A DNA stretch of 40,423 nucleotides from contig NZ_BCYU01000038.1 of NCBI RefSeq assembly GCF_001598355.1, positions 1 to 40,423 of the forward strand, in the 5' to 3' direction. The notes below the pieces were generated by a model, which saw only the letters and a program-made list of their open reading frames with translations, made no database searches and was not told the DNA's origin. The stretch is from Sphingomonas asaccharolytica NBRC 15499 (GTDB lineage: Bacteria > Pseudomonadota > Alphaproteobacteria > Sphingomonadales > Sphingomonadaceae). Positions 24,383 through 32,599 of this stretch are shown here, in pieces (position 1 is the stretch's first letter; every line of letters begins with the position of its first letter). A program made the translations under genes and the position numbers.

Positions 24383-24849
24383 GCCGCACGGCTCCGGCGA
24401 GTCAGCAGGGCCAGGATGACCAAGGCGCCGCCCAGTGAGACGATCGCGTTGAACCCCGCCAGCGAAATCCCGGCAAAGGTCCATTGCGGCGCGTCGCAGC
24501 GCACCACCGGCGCATTCATGATCGCGCTCAACGTGTCGCCGCTGCTGCTGAAGGTCGAGGTACACGGGGTGAACCCCTGCCACCAATGATATTCGACGCC
24601 GGCATGCGCGACGCCGATCGCACCGCTGACCGCGATCGCGATCGCCGCCAGCGCGACCAGCGGCCGCTGCGGCATGCCCGGCACGAACGCCAGCAAGGCG
24701 ATCGGCAATGCGGCATAATGCGGCCATCGCTGCCAATGGCACATCTCGCATGGGTAAAGGTGTCCGATCAGCTGGAACCCCCAGGCACCGGCAAGCAACG
24801 CCGTGGGGATGAGCAATGCCAGCGCACGGGCCTTTTGCAGCGAGGTCAT
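24379..24849 (-). CDS. Disulfide bond formation protein DsbB family
   Basis: A 156-residue inner-membrane protein with four helices. The first cysteine pair is C34/C37 in YPCEMCHWQRWPHY, the motif of the quinone-reducing site. The second pair is C96 and C118 in the second periplasmic loop. Both are intact. It would re-oxidise a periplasmic DsbA-like partner and pass electrons to ubiquinone, whose synthesis gene coq7 overlaps it by ATGA. It lies 7 bases after ctpA. Confidence 0.9.
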   Translation of the reverse strand: MTSLQKARALALLIPTALLAGAWGFQLIGHLYPCEMCHWQRWPHYAALPIALLAFVPGMPQRPLVALAAIAIAVSGAIGVAHAGVEYHWWQGFTPCTSTFSSSGDTLSAIMNAPVVRCDAPQWTFAGISLAGFNAIVSLGGALVILALLTRRSRAA

Positions 24850-24856
24850 GACGGTC

Positions 24857-26200
24857 TCAGCGCTTGTTCGGCGTCGCCGCCGCGGTGGTCACGGCGGGCA
24901 CCTTGGACAGCCGCCCGATCGTCTGCAGCGCGTACCACAATTGGAAGTCGGTCACGCCCTTCTTCTTCAGCTCATCGGGCGTCGCGGCGAAGCGCGGATC
25001 GGTCTTGGTATCTTCTTCCAGGATGGCGTTGTCGGCCTTGACCTCGTTGACCAGATGCTTGCGCAGATCGGCCTCGCGGAAGATCGGGCGCGATTTGTAA
25101 TCGGGGTCCGAAATCTGCGGTACCGCAATGTCGGGGCGGATGCCGCCTTCCTGCACCGATCGGCCCGACGGCGTATAGTAACGCGCGGTGGTCAGGCGGA
25201 GCGCGCTATTCTCATCGAGTTGGAGGAGGGTCTGGACCGATCCCTTGCCGAAACTGCGCTCGCCCATGATCAGCGCGCGGTGATGATCCTGCAGCGCGCC
25301 GGCGACGATCTCGGATGCCGATGCGGTACCGGCGTTGGTCAACACGATCACCGGCAGGCCCGTCGCGAGATCTCCCGGCTTGGCGTAATAACGCTCGATA
25401 TCCGCGGCGTCGCGGCCGCGCTGGCTGACGATCTCGCCATAGGACAGGAACGCGTCGGACACTTCGATCGCCTGGCTCAGCAACCCGCCGCCATTGTCGC
25501 GCAGGTCGACGACATAGCCGAGCGGCTTGTGGCCCAGCGACTTGTCGACGCTGGAGATCGCCGAGCGGACGTCGGCGCCGGTATTTTCGGAGAAGGTGTT
25601 GATGTTGATATAGCCGATGCCGTCGCGGACTTCCCATTTGACCGGCTTCTGGACGATGATCTCGCGGACCAGGCTGACATCGATCGGCTTGTCGCGGCCC
25701 GGCCGGACCAGGGTCAGCGCAATCTTGGTGCCGGGCTTGCCGCGCATCGAAGTGATCGCCTGGTCGAGCGTTTCGCCGAAGATCAGCTGCCCGTCGATAT
25801 GGGTGATGTAATCGCCGGCCTTGATCCCGGCACGGAAGGCCGGCGTATCTTCCTGCGGCGCGATGACCTTGACCGCGCCGTCCTGCATCGTGACCGACAG
25901 ACCCAGGCCGCCATAATTGCCCTCGGTCAGGATCTTCATGTTCTGAAAATCGACCGCGTCCATATAGGACGAATGCGGGTCGAGACTGTTGAGCATGCCG
26001 TCGATCGCGCCGCGGATCAGCGTCTTGTCGTCGACCTTGTCGACATACGACTTCTTGACCTGGTTGAAGACCTCCATGAACCGGTCGATCTCGCGATAGG
26101 TGTCGCCGTCGGATGCCGCCATCGCCGCGGTGGCGGTAGGGACGAGGGCGATGGCGCCGGCGATGGCGGTCGCCTGGAGCCAGGTAAAAGCACGGGCCAT
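24857..26200 (-). CDS. ctpA: S41 family C-terminal processing peptidase (CtpA)
   Basis: A 447-residue periplasmic serine protease with signal peptide (about 1-29), an N-terminal helical part, a PDZ domain (about 90-175, GGLGLSV to LVRPGRD) and the tail-specific protease domain. The Ser/Lys dyad lies in GTASASEIVAGA (S294/S296) and FGKGSVQ (K319). Homologues trim proteins at their C-termini and, with adaptors, degrade murein hydrolases. Its place directly after envC, a hydrolase activator, fits control of cell-wall cleavage. The C-terminal domain after about 400 is less conserved. Confidence 0.94.
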   Translation of the reverse strand: MARAFTWLQATAIAGAIALVPTATAAMAASDGDTYREIDRFMEVFNQVKKSYVDKVDDKTLIRGAIDGMLNSLDPHSSYMDAVDFQNMKILTEGNYGGLGLSVTMQDGAVKVIAPQEDTPAFRAGIKAGDYITHIDGQLIFGETLDQAITSMRGKPGTKIALTLVRPGRDKPIDVSLVREIIVQKPVKWEVRDGIGYININTFSENTGADVRSAISSVDKSLGHKPLGYVVDLRDNGGGLLSQAIEVSDAFLSYGEIVSQRGRDAADIERYYAKPGDLATGLPVIVLTNAGTASASEIVAGALQDHHRALIMGERSFGKGSVQTLLQLDENSALRLTTARYYTPSGRSVQEGGIRPDIAVPQISDPDYKSRPIFREADLRKHLVNEVKADNAILEEDTKTDPRFAATPDELKKKGVTDFQLWYALQTIGRLSKVPAVTTAAATPNKR

Positions 26201-26259
26201 GGGGTTATTGCGTTCCGATCTTGCTCAACGTGAATGTCATGTAGCGGTATTCGATCGGC

Positions 26260-27453
26260 CTAGCCAGTCAGCGCCACCGGATCGATGGGACGGCCCTTGC
26301 GGCGCAGTTCGGCGGTGACCTGGCGGTCTTCGCCTTGGGGCGCCGCGCCGAGCAGCGCGCCTTGCCCGACGCGCTGGCCGGCGGTGACCGACAAGGTGCC
26401 GAGCCCGATCAATACCGTGCTCCAGCCGCCGCCATGGTCGATCACGACGATCCGGCCGTAATCGCGGAACGGGCCGGCGAATAAGACCTTGCCCGCAGCA
26501 GGCGCGGCGATATCGGCCCCGCCCGGCACTGCCCAGGTCAACCCGCGCGACGTGACGCCGGCGTCGGCCGACACCTCGCCGAACCCGGTGACCAGCTTGC
26601 CGGTGACCGGCACGCGATAGGGCGCAGTGCCGCCGGTCCACGACAAGGGCGGGTCGGTCGCCTCGCCGGGGCGCGGCAACGGCCCTGACAGCGCCGCCAG
26701 CGCGCGTGCGGTGGTCGCGCCGTCCGTCGTCTCCTGCATGTTGTCGACCAGGTCGCGGGCACGTTCGCCCAGGCCGATCGCGCGGTCGCTCTCGGCCAGC
26801 GCGGAGCGACTGAGATCCTGCGACTTCAGGCGATGCTCCGCCTCCAGTCGCGCCAGCGCGATGCGGTTGGTCTCGAGCCGGCGGCGCCCTTCGGTCAGGC
26901 TGTGCGCGGCGAGCGCGGCGTCGGCGCGTAGCCGGCGGGTATTGTTCAGATCGGCGCGCAGCCCTGCGGTGCGCGCGCGTACCAGCGGCAGCGTGCTGCC
27001 GATCACCGCGCGGACATGGACGAGGTCGCCGACCGACCCCGGCTGCATCACGCTGACCGCGTCGGGGCGCTGCGCCAGCGAACAGAGCGCGGCGATCAGT
27101 CTTGCAATCGGGCCTTGTTGCGCCGCCAGCCGCGCCTGCTGGTCGCCGAGCAGCCGATCGACCAACGTCACCCGCGCGCTCGCCGCGGCGATATCGGCCT
27201 GGGCCTGCTGGATCCGCGCGCCCATCGCCTCTTCCTCGGCGCGCGCCTTGGCGGCTTCATTCTGTTCTGCCTTGGCCGCGGCGTCGAGCTTGGCGGCACG
27301 CTCGGCGGCGGCGGCCGATTGTGCTCGTGCGGCGAGCAGTCGGCGCTGCTGGTCGGCCAGATCGGATTGTGCCGGATCGGATTGGGCATTGCCTTGGCTC
27401 GCGGCGAACGCGGCGGCGATCGGGAGCAGGGCAAGTGTCCAGGCGGCGCGCAT
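26260..27453 (-). CDS. envC: EnvC-like murein hydrolase activator (degenerate M23 domain)
   Basis: A 397-residue periplasmic protein: signal peptide (about 1-24), a long alanine/glutamate/arginine-rich coiled coil (about 25-240) and a C-terminal LytM/M23 domain (about 280-390). The M23 metal ligands are lost: the usual HxGxD position reads SRGLTWA, and the HxH position reads LIGLG, with only the structural DHGGGW loop kept. That is the state of EnvC, which activates amidases instead of cutting peptidoglycan itself. It is sandwiched between rlmH (4-base gap) and ctpA. Confidence 0.9.
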   Translation of the reverse strand: MRAAWTLALLPIAAAFAASQGNAQSDPAQSDLADQQRRLLAARAQSAAAAERAAKLDAAAKAEQNEAAKARAEEEAMGARIQQAQADIAAASARVTLVDRLLGDQQARLAAQQGPIARLIAALCSLAQRPDAVSVMQPGSVGDLVHVRAVIGSTLPLVRARTAGLRADLNNTRRLRADAALAAHSLTEGRRRLETNRIALARLEAEHRLKSQDLSRSALAESDRAIGLGERARDLVDNMQETTDGATTARALAALSGPLPRPGEATDPPLSWTGGTAPYRVPVTGKLVTGFGEVSADAGVTSRGLTWAVPGGADIAAPAAGKVLFAGPFRDYGRIVVIDHGGGWSTVLIGLGTLSVTAGQRVGQGALLGAAPQGEDRQVTAELRRKGRPIDPVALTG

Positions 27454-27457
27454 CGCG

Positions 27458-27880
27458 CTAACCTTCGCGATGATAGGGGTGGTTGGCAAGGATCGAGCTG
27501 GCGCGCCACAATTGCTCGGCCAGCATCGCGCGCGCCAGCATGTGCGGCCAGGTCAGCCGGCCGAACGATACCAGCCAGTCGGCGGCCTTGCGCTCCTCTG
27601 CCGAAAACCCGTCGGCCGCGCCGATCAGGAAGCGGATTTCGCGCACGCCGTCGTCGCGCCACTTGCCGATCTTGTCGGCGAACGCGATCGATCCGGGCGT
27701 CTCGCCGGTCTCGTCGAGCATGACGATGCGCGTCTGCGGTTCGATTGCCGGCATCTTTCCGCCGGTATCGGGCAATTCGGTCACCCGCGTGGGGAAGCTG
27801 ACGCGCTTGAGGTAGCGGTCGACCAACTCCGCCTCGGGACTCCGCCCGATCCGTCCCCGCGCGACGATGTGGAGGAGCAT
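27458..27880 (-). CDS. rlmH: 23S rRNA (pseudouridine1915-N3)-methyltransferase RlmH
   Basis: A 140-residue SPOUT methyltransferase that methylates pseudouridine 1915 in helix 69 of 23S rRNA. Motifs are the knot segment RFLIGAADGFSAEER (about 83-97), the LTWPHMLARAMLAEQLWRA helix and the terminal NHPYHRE. It is slightly shorter than the E. coli enzyme, as usual in alphaproteobacteria. It lies next to rsfS, a common pairing of ribosome-related genes. Confidence 0.96.
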   Translation of the reverse strand: MLLHIVARGRIGRSPEAELVDRYLKRVSFPTRVTELPDTGGKMPAIEPQTRIVMLDETGETPGSIAFADKIGKWRDDGVREIRFLIGAADGFSAEERKAADWLVSFGRLTWPHMLARAMLAEQLWRASSILANHPYHREG

Positions 27881-27896
27881 AGTTCAATCCCCTCCC

Positions 27897-27985
27897 GTCA
27901 TGCCGGCCTTGTGCCGGCATCCGCCGCGCAACAACGGAAGGCGGCAATGGTGGATAGGCAGACCCGGCACAAGGCCGGGGTGACG
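27897..27985. repeat. REP-like inverted repeat between rsfS and rlmH
   Basis: CGTCATGCCGGCCTTGTGCC (from 27897) is complementary to GGCACAAGGCCGG...TGACG ending at 27985, with the CTTGTGCCGG/CCGGCACAAG core perfect. The arms are about 23 bases, the centre about 40. Its CGTC.../...GACG ends resemble the 3509-3590 element. Confidence 0.7.
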
Positions 27986-28026
27986 AGAAAAGGTAAGAAC
28001 GGCTTACGCCGCAAGTCATCGCCTTG

Positions 28027-28413
28027 TCAGTGCGACGAGCCCGACGGTCCATCCCCGAACGCCCACATCCGCTCGAGATTGTAGAAGGTCCGAACCTCAG
28101 GCCGGAACAAATGGATGATCACGTCGCCGGCGTCGATCAGCACCCAGTCGGCGGTCGGCAGGCCTTCGATCCGCGGGCCGCGGCCGGTTTCGGCCTTGAT
28201 CCGTTCGGCGAGCTTCTGCGCCATCGACGCGACCTGGCGCGTCGACCGGCCGCTCGCGATCACCATATGGTCGGCGATCGACGATTTGCCGGCGAGCGGG
28301 ATCGAGATGGTGTCGACCGCCTGGTCGTCATCGAGGCTGGACAGGACAAGCTGGTGCAACGCCTCGGCCCCTTGGGGGTCGGACGAGCGGTACGCATGCG
28401 GGTTAGTGGCCAA
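28027..28413 (-). CDS. rsfS: Ribosome silencing factor RsfS
   Basis: A 128-residue RsfS/Iojap protein, which binds ribosomal protein L14 and blocks joining of the subunits when nutrients are scarce. Family text is clear: DDDQAVDTISIPLAGKSSIADHMVIASGRSTRQV and GLPTADWVLIDAGDVIIHLFRPEVR (quoted in parts DTISIPLAGKSSIADHMV; ADWVLIDAGDVIIHLF). It starts 8 bases after nadD, the conserved gene order in most bacteria. Confidence 0.96.
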   Translation of the reverse strand: MATNPHAYRSSDPQGAEALHQLVLSSLDDDQAVDTISIPLAGKSSIADHMVIASGRSTRQVASMAQKLAERIKAETGRGPRIEGLPTADWVLIDAGDVIIHLFRPEVRTFYNLERMWAFGDGPSGSSH

Positions 28414-28421
28414 TGTGGGTC

Positions 28422-29060
28422 CTATGGTGCGGAGGAAGGAGGATCGGTGTCGTGCGATCGACGAAGAAAACGACGCTGCCAGGCCGGATCGGCCAAACGC
28501 AGCCGGGTGGCTGAGGTGGAATCAGGGCGGAAACGAAGCAGCACGAGGGCTGGCAATCTCCACGTCGTCCAGTTCTTCGCCTGGTGTACGGGCCGGAAAA
28601 AGCGCCGCAACCAACCCATAGCGGGCACCGCCTGGGCAGCATGATCATAGCCCGGCCGCGCGACAACCGCAATCGGGATCGATTTCGCTATATGGCGCCA
28701 ACCCTTCCACTGGTCGAAATTGATCAGATTGTCCTCACCCATCAACCAGATGAAGTCGATTCGCGAATAGAGTTGCTGCAGCTTGGACAGGGTATCGACC
28801 GTGTAGCGCGTACCCAGCCGCTGCTCGATCGCGGTCACCCGAATCGGCGCGTGCCCCGCCATGGCGCGCGCCGAGGCGAAGCGCACCGCGAACGGCGCCA
28901 TGTCGGTCGCCTTGTCCTTCAACGGATTGCCGGGCGACACCATCCACCAGACTTCGTCGAGCCCCAGCGCCTTGATTGCCGCCAGGCTGATCGCCCGATG
29001 CCCCGAATGCGCCGGGTTGAACGACCCACCCAATAGCCCGACGCGTAATGCTCCCGCCAT
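28422..29060 (-). CDS. nadD: Nicotinate-nucleotide adenylyltransferase NadD
   Basis: A 212-residue enzyme that makes deamido-NAD from nicotinate mononucleotide and ATP. The nucleotidyltransferase motif GGSFNPAHSGH spans residues 11-21. WLMGEDNL and the C-terminal DSTSATRLR (the ISSTxxR motif) complete the active site. The start ATG overlaps the stop of a 53-codon ORF as TGATG, implying coupled translation. Confidence 0.95.
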   Translation of the reverse strand: MAGALRVGLLGGSFNPAHSGHRAISLAAIKALGLDEVWWMVSPGNPLKDKATDMAPFAVRFASARAMAGHAPIRVTAIEQRLGTRYTVDTLSKLQQLYSRIDFIWLMGEDNLINFDQWKGWRHIAKSIPIAVVARPGYDHAAQAVPAMGWLRRFFRPVHQAKNWTTWRLPALVLLRFRPDSTSATRLRLADPAWQRRFLRRSHDTDPPSSAP

Positions 29061-29221
29061 CAGCGGGCTGCCCTCCTCAATTGTTTCCAGCGCCCGACGT
29101 CGGCAATCATTTGGCTATGGGTAAGGAACTCGCCGCGCCTGATCGCGCGCTCTCCCTCGCGCAGTGCCTCCAGGAGATTCGACGCCCCCAAACTGGACGG
29201 GGCGATTGGGCGATCGGTCAT
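29060..29221 (-). CDS. Small 53-residue ORF overlapping the nadD start
   Basis: The ORF encodes MTDRPIAPSSLGASN..., then LLEALREGERAIRRGEFLTH and a short helix ending KQLRRAAR. A helix of the form EALREGERAI-RRGEFLTHSQM is reminiscent of the C-terminal part of small Phd/RelB-like antitoxins, but this is a weak visual likeness. No toxin gene follows; nadD does, with a TGATG overlap. No clear Shine-Dalgarno precedes the ATG. It could be an antitoxin relic, a leader for nadD or chance. The 190 bases before it (29222-29412) hold one perfect hairpin repeat and no gene I can support. Confidence 0.4.
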   Translation of the reverse strand: MTDRPIAPSSLGASNLLEALREGERAIRRGEFLTHSQMIADVGRWKQLRRAAR

Positions 29222-29294
29222 GCCGCATCTGTGAACGGATGACGTCAGCCGGGCAAGGGCATTCGCTGGCGCCGCGATCGGTTAGCCGAGCTCT

Positions 29295-29316
29295 CCCCTC
29301 CCGCTTGCGGGAGGGG
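29295..29316. repeat. Perfect 10-bp-stem hairpin, family C
   Basis: CCCCTCCCGC (29295-29304) and GCGGGAGGGG (29307-29316) form a perfect 10-base stem over a TT loop. The same CTCCCGC/GCGGGAG core ends the compound element at 35090-35286. It lies in the gap between the nitroreductase stop and the 53-residue ORF. Confidence 0.7.
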
Positions 29317-29412
29317 AACATAGTCTCGCAGCATTTTCCAAGACGCAAAGTGAGGAACGTATAGCCGGCATCGCGTAGCCCAGCGGCGCAGCGCCGCGGC
29401 ACCATTTCCCCC

Positions 29413-30078
29413 CTATTCCCTAAAGCTCAGCCACTCCCCTTCCGGCGCGCGCTCGGTGCGCAGGCGGTTGGCGGGCTCTTCCTTGTCCTCATATCCGATC
29501 GCCATGCCGCAGAAGAGCATGCGGTCGGCCGGCGTGGCGAGGAAGCGCTCGATCGTCTCCGGATACATCGCCCAGCATTCCTGCGGACAGGTCGCCAACC
29601 CCGCCTCGACCGCGAGCAGCATCACGTTCTGCAGGTACATGCCGAGGTCCGACCATTGCGGCGGGCCCATCCGGCGGTCAACCGTGCAGAACAACGCCGC
29701 GGGGGCGCCGAAGAATTGGAAGTTGCGCGCGAACCACATTCGCCTCGCCGTCTTGTCCTCGCGCGGAATGCCGACATGGCGGTACATCGCCTCGCCGACC
29801 GCGAAGGTCCGCGCGCGATAGGGCGCGACGAACTCCCTGGGATAGATGTCATAGCCGGGCGTCTCGGTCTCGCCCGCCATCAGTTTGGCCGTCATGATCG
29901 CCTTCAGCCCGGCCAGGCTGTCGCCGGCGACGAGATCGACGTGCCAGGGCTGGATATTACCGCCGCTTGCCGCGCGTGAGGCCTTCACGGCGATGTCGTG
30001 GAGCAGTGTCGGGTCGACCGGGGTATCGAGGAAGCCGCGCACCGACCGGCGGGCCGCGATGGCATCGGAGACGTTCAT
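29413..30078 (-). CDS. Nitroreductase family protein
   Basis: A 221-residue flavin-dependent nitroreductase. Family text: MNVSDAIAARRSVRGF at the N-terminus with the FMN-phosphate-binding RRSVR, then SRAASGGNIQPWHV, and the LATCPQECWAMYPETIERFL segment towards the end. Such enzymes reduce nitro-aromatics, quinones or similar compounds with NAD(P)H. ATG 30078 is preferred to 30114 because it gives the usual start. The physiological substrate is unknown. Confidence 0.9.
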   Translation of the reverse strand: MNVSDAIAARRSVRGFLDTPVDPTLLHDIAVKASRAASGGNIQPWHVDLVAGDSLAGLKAIMTAKLMAGETETPGYDIYPREFVAPYRARTFAVGEAMYRHVGIPREDKTARRMWFARNFQFFGAPAALFCTVDRRMGPPQWSDLGMYLQNVMLLAVEAGLATCPQECWAMYPETIERFLATPADRMLFCGMAIGYEDKEEPANRLRTERAPEGEWLSFRE

Positions 30079-30168
30079 GCCGGCTACCCTTGCCTCACGC
30101 GCACGGATCGGCAAGCGGGATCATAGGGCAATGCCCCGGATGACACGCGCCACCCGAGGCCAAGCCGA

Positions 30169-30621
30169 TTATTTCGCCATCACGATTTCGGACCACAGGC
30201 CGTCGTCGATAAAGGTGCGGTACTTCTCGTACCCCGCCACCGCGATCTTACCGTCTTCCTCGCTAAACTTGGCGACGATTTCCTTTTCGATCATCTGGTC
30301 GCGTGCCTTATCGGGCTCGAGCATCGCGGCGCTGGTGAAATGGGTCATGATCAGGACGCTCGGCGCGCCCTTGTTATAGCCGTTGCGGACGAGGAATTTG
30401 TAGGAGTCGATGACTCCATGCGCCTTCATCACTTCGAACCCGGGAACCTGCGATTTGCGCAGGCCGGTCAGATAGTCGTCGACGTGATTGGGATCGACTT
30501 CGATGGCGTTGATTTCCCACACGCCCTTTTGTGGCATGTAATCAGTATATTGCTTGGATATAGCGACAGTTGCGGCAAGGCAAGCGGCGCCTACCGCCAC
30601 CAAAATCATGGCACGACTCAT
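30169..30621 (-). CDS. Hypothetical secreted or membrane-anchored protein
   Basis: A 150-residue protein with an N-terminal hydrophobic segment (about 3-22, AMILVAVGAACLAATVAIS) that is a signal peptide or anchor. The remainder is mixed alpha/beta with lysine- and acid-rich composition (EVDPNHVDDYLTGLRKSQ, RDQMIEKEIVAKFSEEDGK) and slightly lower GC than its neighbours. The VWEINAIEVDPNHVDDYL segment recalls dimeric alpha-beta barrel proteins, only loosely. GGGGAGG precedes the start. The 180 bases upstream to the divergent thioesterase are AT-rich and probably hold both promoters. Confidence 0.65.
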   Translation of the reverse strand: MSRAMILVAVGAACLAATVAISKQYTDYMPQKGVWEINAIEVDPNHVDDYLTGLRKSQVPGFEVMKAHGVIDSYKFLVRNGYNKGAPSVLIMTHFTSAAMLEPDKARDQMIEKEIVAKFSEEDGKIAVAGYEKYRTFIDDGLWSEIVMAK

Positions 30622-30801
30622 GGTAACCTCCCCTGTGTTAATTGTAAGAGGAAAGTCTCATTCGAAATCGGACGCAACCAAAATCGTTCCGCACCGGCAA
30701 TAGATTGAAAATAACCAACCTGATCGACATATTATCTATGCGCTAAGTTATACCGGGGCGAGGGACTCGACTTGTCCACAACGGGTCGGCAAGGACGAAC
30801 T

Positions 30802-31227
30802 ATGCCTCGCCCTGCACCTTGGCGGCTCGATCCGGCCGCTTATCCGCACCACGATGTCATCCAGACTCGCTTTCAGGATCTCGACGTGCTCGGCCATATC
30901 AATAACGTCGCTTGGGCGGCGTTGTTCGAGACCGCGCGGGTGCGGTTCTATCACACGCTCAGCAAAATCGGGCCGGGGCGCAACCGCGGCCTCGTCGCCA
31001 ATGTCGAGATCAATTACCTTGGCGAGGGCAATTTTCCTGCCGAGATGACGATCGCCAGTGGGATCGGACGGCTCGGCACGCGATCGTGGCAGACGCTAAG
31101 CCTCGCACTACAGGACGGCAAACCGCTCGTCACGTGCGACGTGACGATCGTCAGCACCGGGGTCGACCGCACCGACCCGGCATTTCGCGCCGAGATCGAG
31201 AAATGGCCGGTGCGCGAGCCGGCTTAA
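30802..31227 (+). CDS. Acyl-CoA thioesterase, 4HBT hotdog family
   Basis: A 141-residue single-hotdog protein of the 4-hydroxybenzoyl-CoA/YbgC-like thioesterase group. The catalytic-type motif is TRFQDLDVLGHINNVAW with D and H/N in the usual places, then ETARVRFYH. It hydrolyses some acyl-CoA; the substrate is unknown. ATG 30802 has AAGGA at the right distance. The stop overlaps the convergent acetyltransferase gene by four bases. Confidence 0.85.
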   Translation: MPRPAPWRLDPAAYPHHDVIQTRFQDLDVLGHINNVAWAALFETARVRFYHTLSKIGPGRNRGLVANVEINYLGEGNFPAEMTIASGIGRLGTRSWQTLSLALQDGKPLVTCDVTIVSTGVDRTDPAFRAEIEKWPVREPA

Positions 31228-31715
31228 ATCAGGTCATAGCGCCGCGAAATCCGGTCGACCGGTGTACCATCGGCGAGCGGGACAGCGCGCGCGACCGCGT
31301 AATCGACGAACCCCATCCGCGCGTAGAAGGTCAATCCGCCGGAGTTATCGGCTCGGATCGTCGCGTTGATCGTCTTCAATCCGGCCGCGGTCGCTGCGTC
31401 CTTGGTAGCGGCGAACAGCGCCGATCCGATTCCACGCGCGGTCGATCCGCGGCGCGCGAACGTGCCGATATCACCCCAGCCGGGCCCGAGCTTGCCGCTG
31501 GCGAGCAGGATCTGAAAGCCCATCGGGCGGCCGTCCTCGTCCTCGGCGATGATGCTGGTGATCACGGCCGGCCCGTCGATATGGGCGTCGGCGAACGCCT
31601 CAGGCGTGAACGGGGTCTCATAGGCGGTGGTGCCGCCCGCTGCGATGATCTCGTTGAGCAGATCGGCGAGCGCCGGTGCGTCGGTGCGCACCGTCGGGCG
31701 GACACGCAGTTCCAT
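31224..31715 (-). CDS. GNAT family N-acetyltransferase
   Basis: A 163-residue GNAT acetyltransferase. The acetyl-CoA loop is seen as ARRGSTARGIGSALFAATKD (the R/QxxGxG/A motif), followed by INATIRADNSGGLTFYARMGF, typical of motif B. The N-terminus VRPTVRTDAPALADLLNEII matches the family. The acceptor is unknown; the layout is similar to phosphinothricin-type acetyltransferases but no specificity is claimed. It lies 5 bases downstream of the crotonase gene, so they are probably co-transcribed. Confidence 0.85.
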   Translation of the reverse strand: MELRVRPTVRTDAPALADLLNEIIAAGGTTAYETPFTPEAFADAHIDGPAVITSIIAEDEDGRPMGFQILLASGKLGPGWGDIGTFARRGSTARGIGSALFAATKDAATAAGLKTINATIRADNSGGLTFYARMGFVDYAVARAVPLADGTPVDRISRRYDLI

Positions 31716-31720
31716 CGCAA

Positions 31721-32503
31721 TCAGTCCTGAAACACCGCGGCCCGCTTCTGCATATTGGCGGCGACCGCTTCCATCATGTTGGGCTTGCCGATCACCTTGA
31801 CCTGCTCCTCGGTCTCGGCGGCGAGCATCGTCAGCGGATCGGCATCGTGCATCATGTTGAGCAGGCGCTTGTCGCCACGGATCGCATGCGGGCTGCGGCC
31901 GGCGATCTGACGCGCCAGGTCCATCGCCGCGCTGAGGGGATCGTCGGCGAGGCGCGTGACGAAGCCGTGGGCCAGGGCTTCCTGGGCATCGAACTCGCGT
32001 GCGGTATAGACCAGCTCGCGCAGCACATCGTCGCGGACCAGGCTGCGCCACAAGGGGAAGCCGGCCATGTCGGGGACCAGGCCCCAATACGTCTCCCGGA
32101 TGGCGAAACGCGCGGTCGGCGCGGCGATACGGATGTCGGCGCCCGACATGATCTGAAACCCGCCGCCGAACGCGACGCCATGGACTGCCGCGATCACCGG
32201 CATCGGCAGGTTGCGCCAGCCCCATGCCACATGCTGCGGCAGGATCGCACCCTGGTCGTTGCGCTCGCGCGACGACAGGCCGGATCCGCCCGCCTGCATG
32301 CTCGTCATGTCGAGCCCGGCACAGAAGGCTCGCCCTTCACCCGACAGCACGACGCAGCGGACGTCGGTTCGCCCCGCGAGCGAATCGATCGCCGCGCCGA
32401 TGCCTTCGAACATCGCCGGGTCGATCGCGTTCATCTTGTCGGGTCGGGCGAGCCGGACGTCGGCGATCTGGTCGGCAATGGTGATGGTGACGCGGTCGTT
32501 CAT
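31721..32503 (-). CDS. Enoyl-CoA hydratase/isomerase (crotonase) family protein
   Basis: A 260-residue crotonase-fold protein. The oxyanion-hole segments are FCAGLDM (about 60-66) and HGVAFGGGFQIMSGADIRI (about 108-126). The residue in the first catalytic-glutamate position is unclear; the second region is ETYWGLVPDMAG, with a D instead of the usual E. It may therefore be an isomerase, or act on an unusual acyl-CoA. It sits next to an acyl-CoA synthetase gene on the same strand, suggesting a fatty-acid or aromatic-acid degradation set. Confidence 0.88.
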   Translation of the reverse strand: MNDRVTITIADQIADVRLARPDKMNAIDPAMFEGIGAAIDSLAGRTDVRCVVLSGEGRAFCAGLDMTSMQAGGSGLSSRERNDQGAILPQHVAWGWRNLPMPVIAAVHGVAFGGGFQIMSGADIRIAAPTARFAIRETYWGLVPDMAGFPLWRSLVRDDVLRELVYTAREFDAQEALAHGFVTRLADDPLSAAMDLARQIAGRSPHAIRGDKRLLNMMHDADPLTMLAAETEEQVKVIGKPNMMEAVAANMQKRAAVFQD

Positions 32504-32520
32504 GTTCCACTCTCCAAGTG

Positions 32521-32591
32521 CTCCTGCGAAAGCAGGAGCCTAGGGCCGCAGGCCCTGTCCTTTGTTACCTGGGTTCCTGCTTTCGCAGGAG
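32521..32591. repeat. Paired-hairpin repeat, family A, copy 2
   Basis: CTCCTGCGAAAGCAGGAG (32521-32538) and TTCCTGCTTTCGCAGGAG (32574-32591) flank a spacer that begins CCTAGGGCCGCA. Order, arms and spacer match the 23289-23360 copy. It lies between two minus-strand genes. Confidence 0.8.
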
Positions 32592-32599
32592 CACATGAC

